Source of the DNA: Altererythrobacter xiamenensis
Lineage (GTDB): Bacteria; Pseudomonadota; Alphaproteobacteria; Sphingomonadales; Sphingomonadaceae
Length of the DNA stretch: 64,000 nucleotides
Direction: 5' to 3'
NCBI RefSeq assembly: GCF_900177715.1
Contig: NZ_FXWG01000002.1
Span: forward strand, 372,001 to 436,000
Each line of letters starts with the position of its first letter. Position 1 is the stretch's first letter. Below the pieces are notes generated by a model. That model did no database searches and was not told where the DNA came from. It was given only the letters and a program-made list of their open reading frames with translations. The position numbers were made by a program, and so were the translations under genes. Below are positions 52,661 to 61,490 of the stretch, piece after piece.

Positions 52661-53118
52661 CCATCGAAGCGCGTTTACAGGAACTTGGCATTATTCTGCC
52701 CGAGGCGGCAGCTCCGGTCGCGAGCTATGTCCCGGTCGTTGTGGAAGGCGGGTTCGCCCATGTTTCGGGACAGCTGCCTTTCGTCGATGGCAAGCTTGTC
52801 ACCGGCCGTCTGGGCGAGGATGTCTCGCTCGAAGACGGAACGGCTGCGGCACGTGCCTGCGGCCTGATGATCCTCGCGCAATTGAAGGCGGCGCTGGTGC
52901 CGCTCGACAAGGTGGAGCGGGTGGTCAAGCTTGGCGCATTCGTCAATTCGACGCCCGATTTCACCGACCAGCCCAAGGTCGCCAACGGAGCCTCCGAGCT
53001 GATGTTCGACGTGTTCGGCGAAAAAGGTCGCCATGCCCGTGCCGCGGTCGGCGTGCCGGCGCTGCCGCTCGGTGCGGCGGTCGAGGTCGACGCGATCATC
53101 GCCATCGCGGGAGACTGA
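52657..53118 (+). CDS. ridA: RidA/YjgF-family protein
   Basis: A 153-residue protein of the Rid family: ASYVPVVVEGGFAHVSGQLP, GKLVTGRLGED, RVVKLGAFVNSTPDFTDQPKV and ARAAVGVPALPLGAAVEVD with the conserved Arg. It may deaminate reactive enamines/imines. It resembles the YjgH/Rid2-like branch, so the exact role is not fixed. I chose the ATG at 52657, overlapping the HAD gene. Confidence 0.87.
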   Translation: MTIEARLQELGIILPEAAAPVASYVPVVVEGGFAHVSGQLPFVDGKLVTGRLGEDVSLEDGTAAARACGLMILAQLKAALVPLDKVERVVKLGAFVNSTPDFTDQPKVANGASELMFDVFGEKGRHARAAVGVPALPLGAAVEVDAIIAIAGD

Positions 53119-53124
53119 GCCGCA

Positions 53125-53853
53125 GTGGCGAAGCGCCCCGTTCCCGAGTGGCTGATGCAGTGGGAATATGCCCATCGCGGGCTGCATGGAAATGGCGTTC
53201 CGGAAAACTCGCTGGCGGGCGCTCGCCTCGCGATCGAGGCGGGCATGGGGATCGAGTGCGATATCCAGCGTACAGCCGATGGCACGCCGATGATATTTCA
53301 CGATTGGGACCTGCTTCGCCTGACCGGAACCGAGGGGCTGACCGAAGGGCATACTGCGCTTGAGATGCGCGAGCTGCGCTATCTCGACAGCGATGAAGGT
53401 CCGGCGACTTTGTCCGACCTGCTCGCACTCATCGACGGGCAGGTGCCGCTTCTGATCGAGATCAAGTCGAGGCGCGGGTACGACGTCGAACTGACTTGCA
53501 GGATCGTGACGAGGGAGCTTGCCACCTATCAGGGTGCGGCTGCGGTCATGAGCTTCGATCCGAGAGTTGCCCGATGGTTCCGCCGCAACGCGCCCGAGGT
53601 TTGTGCAGGCCTCGTCATGCGCGAGGACGAACACGGTTATACGCAAAGGCGGTGGCAAAGGCGGTTAGCCTTCGCGATCGCGAAGCCAGATTTTCTGGCG
53701 TACCACATCGCCGCCATGCCCAATGACTGGGTCGCCGCCCTGCGTGCCGAAGGCCTGCCGGTGCTGACCTGGACCGTGAACTCGCCCGAGACCCGCGTTC
53801 GCGCGGTCGCCTGCGCCGATGCGCTTATCAGCGAGGGAGCAGGGCTTCCGTGA
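53125..53853 (+). CDS. Glycerophosphodiester phosphodiesterase family protein
   Basis: A 242-residue TIM-barrel phosphodiesterase. Seen: AHRGLHGNGVPENSLAGARL (catalytic His and Glu), IECDIQRTADGTPMIFHDWD (metal Glu/Asp and catalytic His), IEIKSR and VLTWTVNSPE. It cleaves glycerophosphodiesters from lipid turnover. GTG 53125 follows the ridA stop by 6 bases. It is cytoplasmic (no signal peptide). Confidence 0.9.
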   Translation: MAKRPVPEWLMQWEYAHRGLHGNGVPENSLAGARLAIEAGMGIECDIQRTADGTPMIFHDWDLLRLTGTEGLTEGHTALEMRELRYLDSDEGPATLSDLLALIDGQVPLLIEIKSRRGYDVELTCRIVTRELATYQGAAAVMSFDPRVARWFRRNAPEVCAGLVMREDEHGYTQRRWQRRLAFAIAKPDFLAYHIAAMPNDWVAALRAEGLPVLTWTVNSPETRVRAVACADALISEGAGLP

Positions 53854-54986
53854 GCGAGGGCGAACTGACTGTCAAAATTGCGCCTTCGGTGGGCAGTCTC
53901 GATGCCGATCAATGGAACGCGCTTGGCGGAAATCGCAATCCGTTTGTCAGTCACGAGTTCTTGAGCGCGCTCGAAGATTCGGGCAGCGTTAGCGAGGGCA
54001 CCGGCTGGGATCCCGTTCCGATTATCATCACCGATGCCGACGACCGGCTGGTCGCAGCCTTGCCCAGCTACGCCAAGCATCACAGCCAGGGCGAATATGT
54101 TTTCGATCATAGCTGGGCCGATGCGCTGCAGCGCGCAGGCGGACGCTACTATCCCAAGCTGCAGATCGCCGCGCCGTTCACCCCGGCAAACGGGCCGCGC
54201 CTTTTGCTGAGTGACGAGGCACTGGCACCGCATCTGCTCAAGGCTGCCGAGCAGGTCTGCACGCAGAGCGGACTGTCATCAGCCCATGCCACCTTCATCG
54301 AGCGCGAGCAGTTGCCTCTGTTCGAAGAGGCCGGCTGGCTGATGCGCAGCGACATCCAGTTTCACTGGGAGAACAAGGGCTATGCGAGCTTCGACGATTT
54401 TCTCGCCGAACTCGCCTCGCGCAAACGCAAGAATCTCAGGAAGGAACGCGAAGCCGCGCAGGAGGGTGTCGAAATCGTGCGCCTGTCAGGCGACGCAATC
54501 AGGCCCGAGCACTGGGATGCCTTCTGGATTTTCTATCAGGACACAGGCGCCCGCAAATGGGGCACTCCCTATCTGACGCGCGAAGCCTTCGACCTGTTCG
54601 GCGAGCGGATGGGGGACAGGTTGGTGCTGGTGCTCGCGCTGCTCGACGGCGACCCGATTGCCGGCGCGCTCAACTTCGTCGGAGAAGATGCGCTCTACGG
54701 GCGCTATTGGGGGTGCACGCTCGACAAGCGCTTCCTGCATTTCGAGCTATGCTATTATCAGGCCATCGACATCGCGATCGAGCGAGGGCTCAAGCGGGTC
54801 GAGGCGGGCGCTCAGGGCGGTCACAAGCTCGCCAGAGGCTATGAGCCGGTCCAGACATGGTCGGCGCACTGGATCGCCAACCCTTCATTCCGCGATGCCA
54901 TCGCCGATTTTCTCGAGCGCGAGAAGGAGGGCGTAGCTGTCGATCAACTGTTCCTGGGCGAAAGGACGCCGTTCAGGAAAGGCTGA
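53850..54986 (+). CDS. GNAT/FemAB-like acetyltransferase (DUF482 type)
   Basis: A 378-residue protein of the peptidogalycan/FemAB-like GNAT group (DUF482): DQWNALGGNRNPFVSHEFLS at the N-terminus, WADALQRAGGRYYPKLQIAA, SRKRKNLRKEREAA, and RYWGCTLDKRFLHFELCYYQ with GAQGGHKLARGYEP. Substrate unknown. GTG start at 53850 overlaps the GDPD stop (GTGA), so it is the last gene of the coupled run from the DUF3572 gene. Confidence 0.87.
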   Translation: MSEGELTVKIAPSVGSLDADQWNALGGNRNPFVSHEFLSALEDSGSVSEGTGWDPVPIIITDADDRLVAALPSYAKHHSQGEYVFDHSWADALQRAGGRYYPKLQIAAPFTPANGPRLLLSDEALAPHLLKAAEQVCTQSGLSSAHATFIEREQLPLFEEAGWLMRSDIQFHWENKGYASFDDFLAELASRKRKNLRKEREAAQEGVEIVRLSGDAIRPEHWDAFWIFYQDTGARKWGTPYLTREAFDLFGERMGDRLVLVLALLDGDPIAGALNFVGEDALYGRYWGCTLDKRFLHFELCYYQAIDIAIERGLKRVEAGAQGGHKLARGYEPVQTWSAHWIANPSFRDAIADFLEREKEGVAVDQLFLGERTPFRKG

Positions 54987-54990
54987 GAGT

Positions 54991-55320
54991 TCAGGCCGCC
55001 TTGCGGCGCTCGTCGGCGAGCCACTGGCGTGCGCGACGCTGCGCTTCAGCGATTTCGCGGGCGGTCATTTCGTCGGAAATATCCGCGCGGCACCAACCGG
55101 CTTCCTCGTGACCTTTCGACGCAGCAAGGTTGAACCACTTGTGTGCTTCGATGAGGTCGCATTCCGCGCCGTGGCTGCCAGTCGAAAAGGCAACGCCGAG
55201 ATCGAAATAGGCGGTGGTGTCGCCCTTTGTCGCTGCGGCCAGGCATTGGGCGATTAGCGCGTCGGCCTCTTTCCCGGTCACTTCCGTGGCAGTGCCACCG
55301 TTGATCGTCTTCAGTTCCAT
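54991..55320 (-). CDS. Small Sel1-like repeat protein
   Basis: A 109-residue helical protein with about one and a half Sel1/TPR-like repeats: AYFDLGVAFSTGSHG then DLIEAHKWFNLAASKGHEEA. Such repeats mediate protein contacts; no partner is suggested by neighbours. The C-terminus is basic (RRARQWLADERRKA). It is convergent with the acetyltransferase gene, ending 4 bases after it. Confidence 0.8.
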   Translation of the reverse strand: MELKTINGGTATEVTGKEADALIAQCLAAATKGDTTAYFDLGVAFSTGSHGAECDLIEAHKWFNLAASKGHEEAGWCRADISDEMTAREIAEAQRRARQWLADERRKAA

Positions 55321-55617
55321 TGCTGGTCCCCCGTTATGTGCGGCGCGCCTTCCCCAAGGCGACCGCCTGAGACCGAAATCAGCGGAACATGGTCAACAAT
55401 TGGTTAACGCAGCCGCAAATATTTAGATCGTCGGCCTCATGCGCGTTCGCGTTGAGTTAAGTTTCCCACTCTATTGAAGCTCTCCGACAAACGGCTTGTG
55501 CCCATCTTGCGGCGGCCCTATAGGCCCGCGCAGGCAGGTGGTGAGGGCCACTGGACAATCCGCCGACAGCAGTTCGCAAAGGCTGGTCGGCGGGTCAGGA
55601 TCGGGTGAGAGAATCAA
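55321..55617. other. Intergenic region before dksA, no feature identified
   Basis: A 297-base gap between the divergent Sel1-like gene and dksA. It has no supportable ORF. It contains an AT-rich stretch around 55390-55460 (with TTGGTTAACG) that could hold promoters for both sides. I looked for a small stable RNA and saw none of the conserved SRP or 6S cores. Confidence 0.4.
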
Positions 55618-56076
55618 ATGGCCGCTGTGGCGTCTGAAGAAATCGACATTCTCGAAAAAGCCAAGCGAATGCTCGAGCCGGATTATGTTCCGAGCGACGA
55701 CGAAGAGTATATGAACGAGCAACAGCAGCAGTATTTTCGGATGCTGCTGATCGAATGGAAACGTTCGATCCACGATGCTGCCGAACACACGCTCCAGTCG
55801 CTTCAGGATGGACCGATCCGCGAACCCGACCTCAACGATCGCGCCTCGAGCGAAACCGATTGGGGCATCGAACTGCGCACGCGTGATCGCCAGCGTAAGC
55901 TCATTTCGAAAATCGACTCTGCCCTTCGCCGGATCGACCAGGGCGAATATGGCTATTGCGAAGTCACCGGCGATCCGATTGGCCTGCGCCGACTTATTGC
56001 TCGTCCGGTCGCAACCATGACCGTCGAAGCGCAGGAAGCGCATGAACGTCGCGAGAAGATTTCGCGCGACGACTGA
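55618..56076 (+). CDS. dksA: RNA polymerase-binding transcription factor DksA
   Basis: A 152-residue DksA: a coiled-coil with QQQQYFRMLLIEWKRSIHD and an acidic tip (NDRASSETDWGIE), then the globular RDRQRKLISKIDSALRRIDQ and GEYGYCEVTGDPIGLRRLIA. Together with ppGpp it tunes rRNA and biosynthetic promoters. Of the four zinc cysteines of E. coli DksA only one (GYCEV) remains, as in many alphaproteobacteria, so this is a zinc-free form. Confidence 0.94.
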   Translation: MAAVASEEIDILEKAKRMLEPDYVPSDDEEYMNEQQQQYFRMLLIEWKRSIHDAAEHTLQSLQDGPIREPDLNDRASSETDWGIELRTRDRQRKLISKIDSALRRIDQGEYGYCEVTGDPIGLRRLIARPVATMTVEAQEAHERREKISRDD

Positions 56077-56177
56077 AGCGTGTAGTCGGGCCTGCAGCTG
56101 AGCCTGCGACGCCTCTTTTTGCTTCGAATGCCCAAACGCCGCTGACCATATCGAGGCAAGCTGCTAGGCCGCTTGTG

Positions 56178-57635
56178 ATGATCCGAATCTGCTACGCCTT
56201 GTTCCTTTCGCTTCTGCTGGCCGCGTGCGGTTCGCAGAGCGCTGACGGGCCGGTCGAGGTGGCGGTGATCGGCCAGAGCGAAAGCCTGTTCCAGCAGGGT
56301 GTCCGGCTCTCTGCGCCAGCCCAGCACCTGCGCGCATCGACGCATGAAGGGCTGGTCGCCATGAACGCTTCCGGGCAGATCGTCCCCGCAATCGCCGAGC
56401 GCTGGATCGTCACCGATGACGGGATGAGCTATATCTTTCGGCTCAGGAATACGAACTGGCCCAGTGGCGATGCGATCACCGCGACTGACGTAAGACGCGA
56501 ACTGCTCGACAATCTGCGTCGGCTCGAAGGGACCTCTCTGGGGCTTGATCTTGCCAAGATTCGCGATGTTCGGGCTATGACCGGCCGTGTCGTCGAGATC
56601 CGGCTGACAAGTCCGATGCCTGAATTCCTGCGGCTGCTTGCCCAGCCTGAAATGGGCCTGATCAAGGAGGGTCAGGGGGCGGGCCCGATGCAGCTGTCGC
56701 GCGATGAGGAGAGGGACGAGGCTATATTGACCGCGCTGCCGCCCGAGCAGCGGGGTATGCCGGCGCGGCGCGATTGGGAGGAGCTCACACGACCGCTGCG
56801 CCTGCGTTCACTGCCCGCCGCCGAAGCGGTCGAGGCTTTTGCTTCCGGTGATGTCGATCTCGTCCTCAACGGACGGCTGGTCGATTTGCCGCTAGCCAAT
56901 ACCGGCCCACTGACCCGCGGGACGGTCAGGCTCGATGCAGCATTGGGCCAACTCGGGCTGGTCGTGCGAAGCGACGAAGGCCTGCTGGCCGAACCCGAAC
57001 GGCGCGAGGCGCTGGCCATGGCGATCGATCGAAGTGACTTGATGGAGCCGTTCAGTCTGGGCGGTTGGCAGTCTGCGACCAGCATCGTCCCGCGCGAGAT
57101 GTGGGGCGATGTCGTGCCAGAGGAACTGGAGTGGACAGACTGGAGCATGGAACGCCGCCGTGCCGAAGCGCGCAACAGAATTGCTGCCTACGATGGCGCA
57201 GCAACGGTCTCTATCGGCATGCCGCGCGGGCCGGGCAGCGAATTGCTCTTCCGCCAGCTGGCGAGCGATTTTCGTGCCATCGGGGTCGAGGCCCGTCTGG
57301 TGGAATCCGGTAGCGGAGCCGATCTGGAGCTTCACGACCGAGTGGCGAGGATCGCCTCTCCGCGCTGGTTCCTCAACCAGTTCAATTGCTCGATCCGGCG
57401 CGGGCCGTGTTCGCCCGAGGCGGATGCCGCCGTTCTCAATTCACTTTCCGCCAGCAATCCCGAGGAGAAGGCGACCCTGCTGGCGCAGGCAGAGATCGCG
57501 CTGCAGGATAGCCATGTCTACATCCCTTTCGGTGCGCCAATTCGCTGGTCGCTCGTGCGCGGTTCGATTGTCGGATACCAGGAGAATCAATGGGGCCTTC
57601 ATCCCTTGTTCCCGCTGGCGGAACCTCCCATCTAG
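56178..57635 (+). CDS. Family 5 solute-binding lipoprotein (oligopeptide/nickel type)
   Basis: A 485-residue lipoprotein (lipobox LLLAACGS) of the extracellular solute-binding protein family 5: LRASTHEGLVAMN, IAERWIVTDDGMSYIFRLRN, WPSGDAITATDVRREL, then a C-terminal half with EALAMAIDRSDL. It is a peptide/opine/nickel-type binding protein, but no ABC permease or ATPase gene is near, so it is an orphan or serves a distant transporter. I chose the ATG at 56178; a GTG lies one codon before. Confidence 0.85.
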   Translation: MIRICYALFLSLLLAACGSQSADGPVEVAVIGQSESLFQQGVRLSAPAQHLRASTHEGLVAMNASGQIVPAIAERWIVTDDGMSYIFRLRNTNWPSGDAITATDVRRELLDNLRRLEGTSLGLDLAKIRDVRAMTGRVVEIRLTSPMPEFLRLLAQPEMGLIKEGQGAGPMQLSRDEERDEAILTALPPEQRGMPARRDWEELTRPLRLRSLPAAEAVEAFASGDVDLVLNGRLVDLPLANTGPLTRGTVRLDAALGQLGLVVRSDEGLLAEPERREALAMAIDRSDLMEPFSLGGWQSATSIVPREMWGDVVPEELEWTDWSMERRRAEARNRIAAYDGAATVSIGMPRGPGSELLFRQLASDFRAIGVEARLVESGSGADLELHDRVARIASPRWFLNQFNCSIRRGPCSPEADAAVLNSLSASNPEEKATLLAQAEIALQDSHVYIPFGAPIRWSLVRGSIVGYQENQWGLHPLFPLAEPPI

Positions 57636-57653
57636 GGGAGAGGAGAACAATCG

Positions 57654-58070
57654 ATGGACGGACCCCAACGCCCGCAGCCCATGGGCATTCAGCTTCCCAC
57701 CGGCACCGATGTGCAATCGATCCGGCAGCGCGTGGAAGCGATGGAGATGCTGCTCGAACGCAGCTTCCGCATTCCCGGGATCAATTATCCGATCGGCCTC
57801 GATGCGATCGTCGGGCTGGTGCCGGTCGTGGGCGATATCGTGACGACCGCGATGGGCGCGTATCTCGTGTGGGAAGCGCGCAATCTCGGCATGCCCAAGT
57901 GGAAGCTGTGGCGCATGGCGGGGAATGTCGGTGTCGATACGCTGCTCGGCGTGGTGCCGCTCGTCGGCGATGCAGCGGACTTCGTCTTCCGCTCTAACAC
58001 GCGCAATTTGCGGATCATCAAGAAGCACCTCGACAAGCATCATCCCGAAACGCGGATTATCGATGGGTAA
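57654..58070 (+). CDS. DUF4112 family membrane protein
   Basis: A 138-residue protein with a hairpin of two membrane segments (LDAIVGLVPVVGDIVTTAMG and VDTLLGVVPLVGDAADFVFR), each with the PxVGD repeat typical of DUF4112. Function unknown. It follows the solute-binding lipoprotein gene by 18 bases and may be co-transcribed. Confidence 0.85.
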   Translation: MDGPQRPQPMGIQLPTGTDVQSIRQRVEAMEMLLERSFRIPGINYPIGLDAIVGLVPVVGDIVTTAMGAYLVWEARNLGMPKWKLWRMAGNVGVDTLLGVVPLVGDAADFVFRSNTRNLRIIKKHLDKHHPETRIIDG

Positions 58071-58127
58071 TCGCCCATCGGGCGACAGGTAGTTTCATCC
58101 GTCACCGGTTCGCGCTAGGCAGCAGCC

Positions 58128-58919
58128 ATGTCCAGCGACGTTACCTATTCAAGCTATCTCGATCTCGATCGGATTCTCGCTGCGCAGCATCCGGCCTCCG
58201 GCGCGCATGACGAGATGCTCTTCATCATCGTTCACCAGGCCAGCGAGCTGTGGCTCAAGCTTTGCCTGCATGAACTGACCGAGGCGCGAGCGCATATCGC
58301 AGTCGACGATCTGCGTCCGGCCTTCAAGATGCTGGCCCGCGTCGCCCGTGCCCAGGGCCAACTGATCCAGAGCTGGGATGTGCTGAGCACAATGACCCCG
58401 CATGACTATTCGACCATCCGCCCGCATCTGGGCAATTCCTCCGGTTTCCAGTCCGCGCAATACCGCTTGATGGAGTTCATGCTCGGCGGGAGAAATCCCG
58501 ACATGATTACCATGCATGAAGCGACGCCCGAGGTGGCTGAGACACTGCGTGCCGAGACCGAGCGCCCGAGCATTTATGACGAGGCAGTGCGCTTGCTTGC
58601 GCGGCGCGGGCTGGAGATCGGCGAGGACGTGCTGAACCGCGATGTTCAGGCGGTTTATGCGCATTCACCCAGTGTCGAAGCGGCCTGGGCCGAGGTCTAC
58701 AAGCACCCGAACCAGTATTGGGATCTCTACGAGCTGGCTGAAAAGCTGGTCGATCTTGAATATCACTTCCAGCGCTGGCGCTTCGGTCATCTGAAGACGG
58801 TCGAACGTATCATCGGCTTCAAGAAGGGGACGGGCGGCACGCCCGGCGTACCCTATCTTGCGGGCGTGTTGAAGGCGGCGTTCTTTCCTGAACTCCTGAG
58901 TGTGCGGACGGCGATCTGA
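58128..58919 (+). CDS. kynA: Tryptophan 2,3-dioxygenase
   Basis: A 263-residue heme enzyme opening the indole ring of tryptophan to N-formylkynurenine. Seen: YLDLDRILAAQHP, HQASELWLKLCLHELT (heme-side residues), SWDVLSTMTPHDYSTIRPHLG, SSGFQSAQYR and RWRFGHLKTVERIIGFKKGT. Bacterial length is typical. It is first in a kynA-kynB-kynU operon with one-base overlap to kynB. Confidence 0.96.
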   Translation: MSSDVTYSSYLDLDRILAAQHPASGAHDEMLFIIVHQASELWLKLCLHELTEARAHIAVDDLRPAFKMLARVARAQGQLIQSWDVLSTMTPHDYSTIRPHLGNSSGFQSAQYRLMEFMLGGRNPDMITMHEATPEVAETLRAETERPSIYDEAVRLLARRGLEIGEDVLNRDVQAVYAHSPSVEAAWAEVYKHPNQYWDLYELAEKLVDLEYHFQRWRFGHLKTVERIIGFKKGTGGTPGVPYLAGVLKAAFFPELLSVRTAI

Positions 58920-59551
58920 TGGCGCGCAAGATTTGGGACATCTCGCAGCTTCTGGGGCCGGAGCTTCCGGTCTGGCCGGGTGACACCGCGTTCGAACACA
59001 AGCGTACATGGCAGATGGAGGAAGGCTCTCCGGTCAATGTCTCGGCGCTGACGCTGTCGACGCATACCGGCGCCCATGCCGATGCGCCGCTGCATTACGA
59101 TGCGAGCGCGCCCGACATCGCGACTGTCGATCTCGAGCCCTATCTGGGCGAGTGCCTGGTCGTCGATGCGCGCGGATCGAATGGCGAGGTTCAGGTAGGC
59201 GACCTGCCACACTTGCGATCTATCGACCGGGTGCTGTTTCGCACCTACGAGAAGTTTCCGCACGACAAGTGGGACGAGGGTTTCACTGCCATCGCTCCCG
59301 AAACGATCGAATGGCTGGCCGTTCAGGGGGTGAAACTCGTCGGCACCGACGCTCCCTCGATCGATCCGCAGAACTCGAAGACGATGGATGCGCACAAGGC
59401 GGTGCTCAAGGCCGACATGCGGATCCTTGAAGGTCTGGTCCTCGATGACGTGCCGGAGGGGCGCTATGAGCTGATCGCTCTGCCATTGCCGATACTGGGC
59501 GGCGATGCCTCTCCGGTGCGCGCGATTTTGCGGGAGCTTCCCGATGCGTGA
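58919..59551 (+). CDS. kynB: Kynurenine formamidase (arylformamidase)
   Basis: A 210-residue metal-dependent cyclase-family hydrolase: ISQLLGPELPVWPGDTAFEH, STHTGAHADAPLHY (zinc His/Asp), GTDAPSIDPQNS and LEGLVLDDVPEGRYELIALP. It hydrolyses N-formylkynurenine to kynurenine. It overlaps kynA by one base and kynU by 8 bases. Confidence 0.95.
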   Translation: MARKIWDISQLLGPELPVWPGDTAFEHKRTWQMEEGSPVNVSALTLSTHTGAHADAPLHYDASAPDIATVDLEPYLGECLVVDARGSNGEVQVGDLPHLRSIDRVLFRTYEKFPHDKWDEGFTAIAPETIEWLAVQGVKLVGTDAPSIDPQNSKTMDAHKAVLKADMRILEGLVLDDVPEGRYELIALPLPILGGDASPVRAILRELPDA

Positions 59552-60773
59552 GGAACTGGTTCGGCGCGCGCGGGATCTCGATGCGGCAGACCCATTGGCC
59601 GAATATCGCGAGCGCTTCATCCTCCCCGAAAATGTTATCTATCTCGACGGCAATTCGCTGGGCGCACTTCCCACTGCGACCCCTGCGCGGATGCAAGAAG
59701 TTATTCGCGGTGAATGGGGCGAAGGGCTGATCCGATCGTGGAATGATGCCGACTGGATTGGCGCTGCGCGGCGCGTGGGCGGCAAGATTGCACCGCTGAT
59801 CGGTGTGCAGCCGCATGAAGTCGTGGCCTGCGATTCCACCAGTGTGAACCTCTATAAGCTGATCGCGGCGGCGCTCGACATGCGTGCCGGAAGGAAGGTC
59901 ATCCTGTCCGAGCCGGGAAATTTCCCGACCGATCTCTACATGATCGCAGGACTCGAACGGCAAGGTTTGGCCGAGCGGCGGCTGGCGCCGCGCGACCAGC
60001 TGATCGAGGCGCTCGACGATGACGTTGCGCTGCTGCTGCTGACCCATGTCCACTACAAGACCGGCGACGTGTTCGACATGGCTGCGATGACGAAAGCTGC
60101 GCATGAGGCGGGCGCACTGGTGTTATGGGACCTCTCGCATTCCGGCGGCGCGCTGTCGGTCGATCTCAACGGGTGCGAAGCCGATCTCGCCGTCGGCTGC
60201 GGCTACAAATATTTCAATGGCGGTCCCGGCGCACCGGCGTACGCTTTCGTGGCAGAGCGGCACCAAAAAGCGCTCCACCAGCCACTAACCGGCTGGTTCG
60301 GGCACGCCGCGCCCTTCGCCTTCTCCGATGACTATGCACCTGCGCCGGGTATCGACCGGTTGCAATGCGGCACCGCGCCGATCCTCGGGCTGGCTGCGCT
60401 GGAGGTCGGTGTCGATCTGGTGGCGGAGATCAGTGTCGACCGGTTGGCGCGTAAATCGCGTGCGCTCTCCGAGTTTTTCCTCGAATGCCTCGGCGAGTGG
60501 GGTCTCGACCTTGAACTGGTCAGCCCGCTCGACAGCACCAGGCGCGGCAGCCAGCTCAGCTTCCGCCATGCTGAAGCCTACGCCATCTGTCAGGCGCTGA
60601 TTGCCCGCGGCGTGATCGGCGATTTCCGCGATCCCGATATCCTGCGCCTCGGCTTTGCGCCCGCCTATCTCCGCTTCGAGGATATGGCCGAAGCCGCGCG
60701 CCACCTCGTCGAAGTGCTCGAAAGCGGCGAATGGAAAAAGCCGGAGTTCAGCGAACGCGCGGCGGTGACATAG
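59544..60773 (+). CDS. kynU: Kynureninase
   Basis: A 409-residue PLP enzyme splitting kynurenine into anthranilate and alanine. Seen: YLDGNSLGALP, CDSTSVNLYKL, LTHVHYKTGDV, WDLSHSGGALSVDLN and the Schiff-base Lys in GYKYFNGGPGAPA. I chose the ATG at 59544 (MREELVRRARD). With kynA and kynB it converts tryptophan to anthranilate. No nadA/nadB or 3-hydroxylase gene is here, so the route probably ends at anthranilate. Confidence 0.96.
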   Translation: MREELVRRARDLDAADPLAEYRERFILPENVIYLDGNSLGALPTATPARMQEVIRGEWGEGLIRSWNDADWIGAARRVGGKIAPLIGVQPHEVVACDSTSVNLYKLIAAALDMRAGRKVILSEPGNFPTDLYMIAGLERQGLAERRLAPRDQLIEALDDDVALLLLTHVHYKTGDVFDMAAMTKAAHEAGALVLWDLSHSGGALSVDLNGCEADLAVGCGYKYFNGGPGAPAYAFVAERHQKALHQPLTGWFGHAAPFAFSDDYAPAPGIDRLQCGTAPILGLAALEVGVDLVAEISVDRLARKSRALSEFFLECLGEWGLDLELVSPLDSTRRGSQLSFRHAEAYAICQALIARGVIGDFRDPDILRLGFAPAYLRFEDMAEAARHLVEVLESGEWKKPEFSERAAVT

Positions 60774-60776
60774 ACC

Positions 60777-61385
60777 TCACTCTTCCAGTTCAATGTCCCA
60801 ATAGAGGAAATCGCGCCAAGTCTCGTGGAGGTAGTTCGGCGGGAACAGCTTGCCGCGCTGCTGCAGATGCCAGCTTGTCGGTCGGATCGGCTTTTCGAGC
60901 AGGTGCATATGCGCCTGCTGAGGGGTGCGCCCGCCCTTCTTCGCATTGCACGGCGCGCAGGCCGCGACGATATTCTCCCACGTCGTCTTGCCGCCCAGTT
61001 TGCGCGGAATGACGTGGTCGAAAGTCAGATGCTGGTGGCCCCCGCAATACTGGCATTGGAAGCTGTCGCGCAGGAACAGATTAAAGCGGGTGAAGGCGGG
61101 GAACTCGCTCGCCTTCACATATTGCCGCAGCGCGATCACGCTGGGGATCTTCATGTCGAGCGAAGGCGAGTGGACCTCGCGTTCATAGCTCGCCACGATA
61201 TCGACCCGGTCGAGGAAGACCGCCTTGATCGCTGTCTGCCACGGCCACAGGCTCAAGGGGTAATAGGACAGCGGCGTGTAGTCCGCATTGAGAACGAGCG
61301 CGGGACAGCCCGACAGATTGCGTGTCGGGTCCTCCTCGGCGCTGCGGAACTGCGCTGCGCGTTCTAGCAGTTCGGCCTTGAACAT
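60777..61385 (-). CDS. HNH endonuclease family protein
   Basis: A 202-residue protein with a C-terminal HNH nuclease: FQCQYCGGHQHLTFDHVIPR (Cys pair, first His), GGKTTWENIVAACAPCNAKK (Asn and second Cys pair). The N-terminal part (LNADYTPLSYYPLSLWPWQT) matches a stand-alone HNH protein widespread in alphaproteobacteria, usually not linked to phage or restriction systems. Its role is unknown. The start is ATG 61385; it is convergent with kynU, 3 bases apart. Confidence 0.9.
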   Translation of the reverse strand: MFKAELLERAAQFRSAEEDPTRNLSGCPALVLNADYTPLSYYPLSLWPWQTAIKAVFLDRVDIVASYEREVHSPSLDMKIPSVIALRQYVKASEFPAFTRFNLFLRDSFQCQYCGGHQHLTFDHVIPRKLGGKTTWENIVAACAPCNAKKGGRTPQQAHMHLLEKPIRPTSWHLQQRGKLFPPNYLHETWRDFLYWDIELEE

Positions 61386-61490
61386 TATTCGCCGCCTCCT
61401 GAATGCTCTTTACGGAGCATTTGCGCGGAATCGCGTCAAGACTGTTACACAGTCTGAATCCACAAGGAATTTTCGCAAGGGCCGAAAACT

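Noticed and set aside
55321..55617. Possible small RNA (SRP or 6S RNA) in the gap before dksA
   Set aside because: No conserved GGAAG/GCAG core or 6S-like bubble could be seen.
55471..56043. 190-codon frame antisense to dksA
   Set aside because: Shadow frame; dksA on the plus strand matches its family along its whole length.
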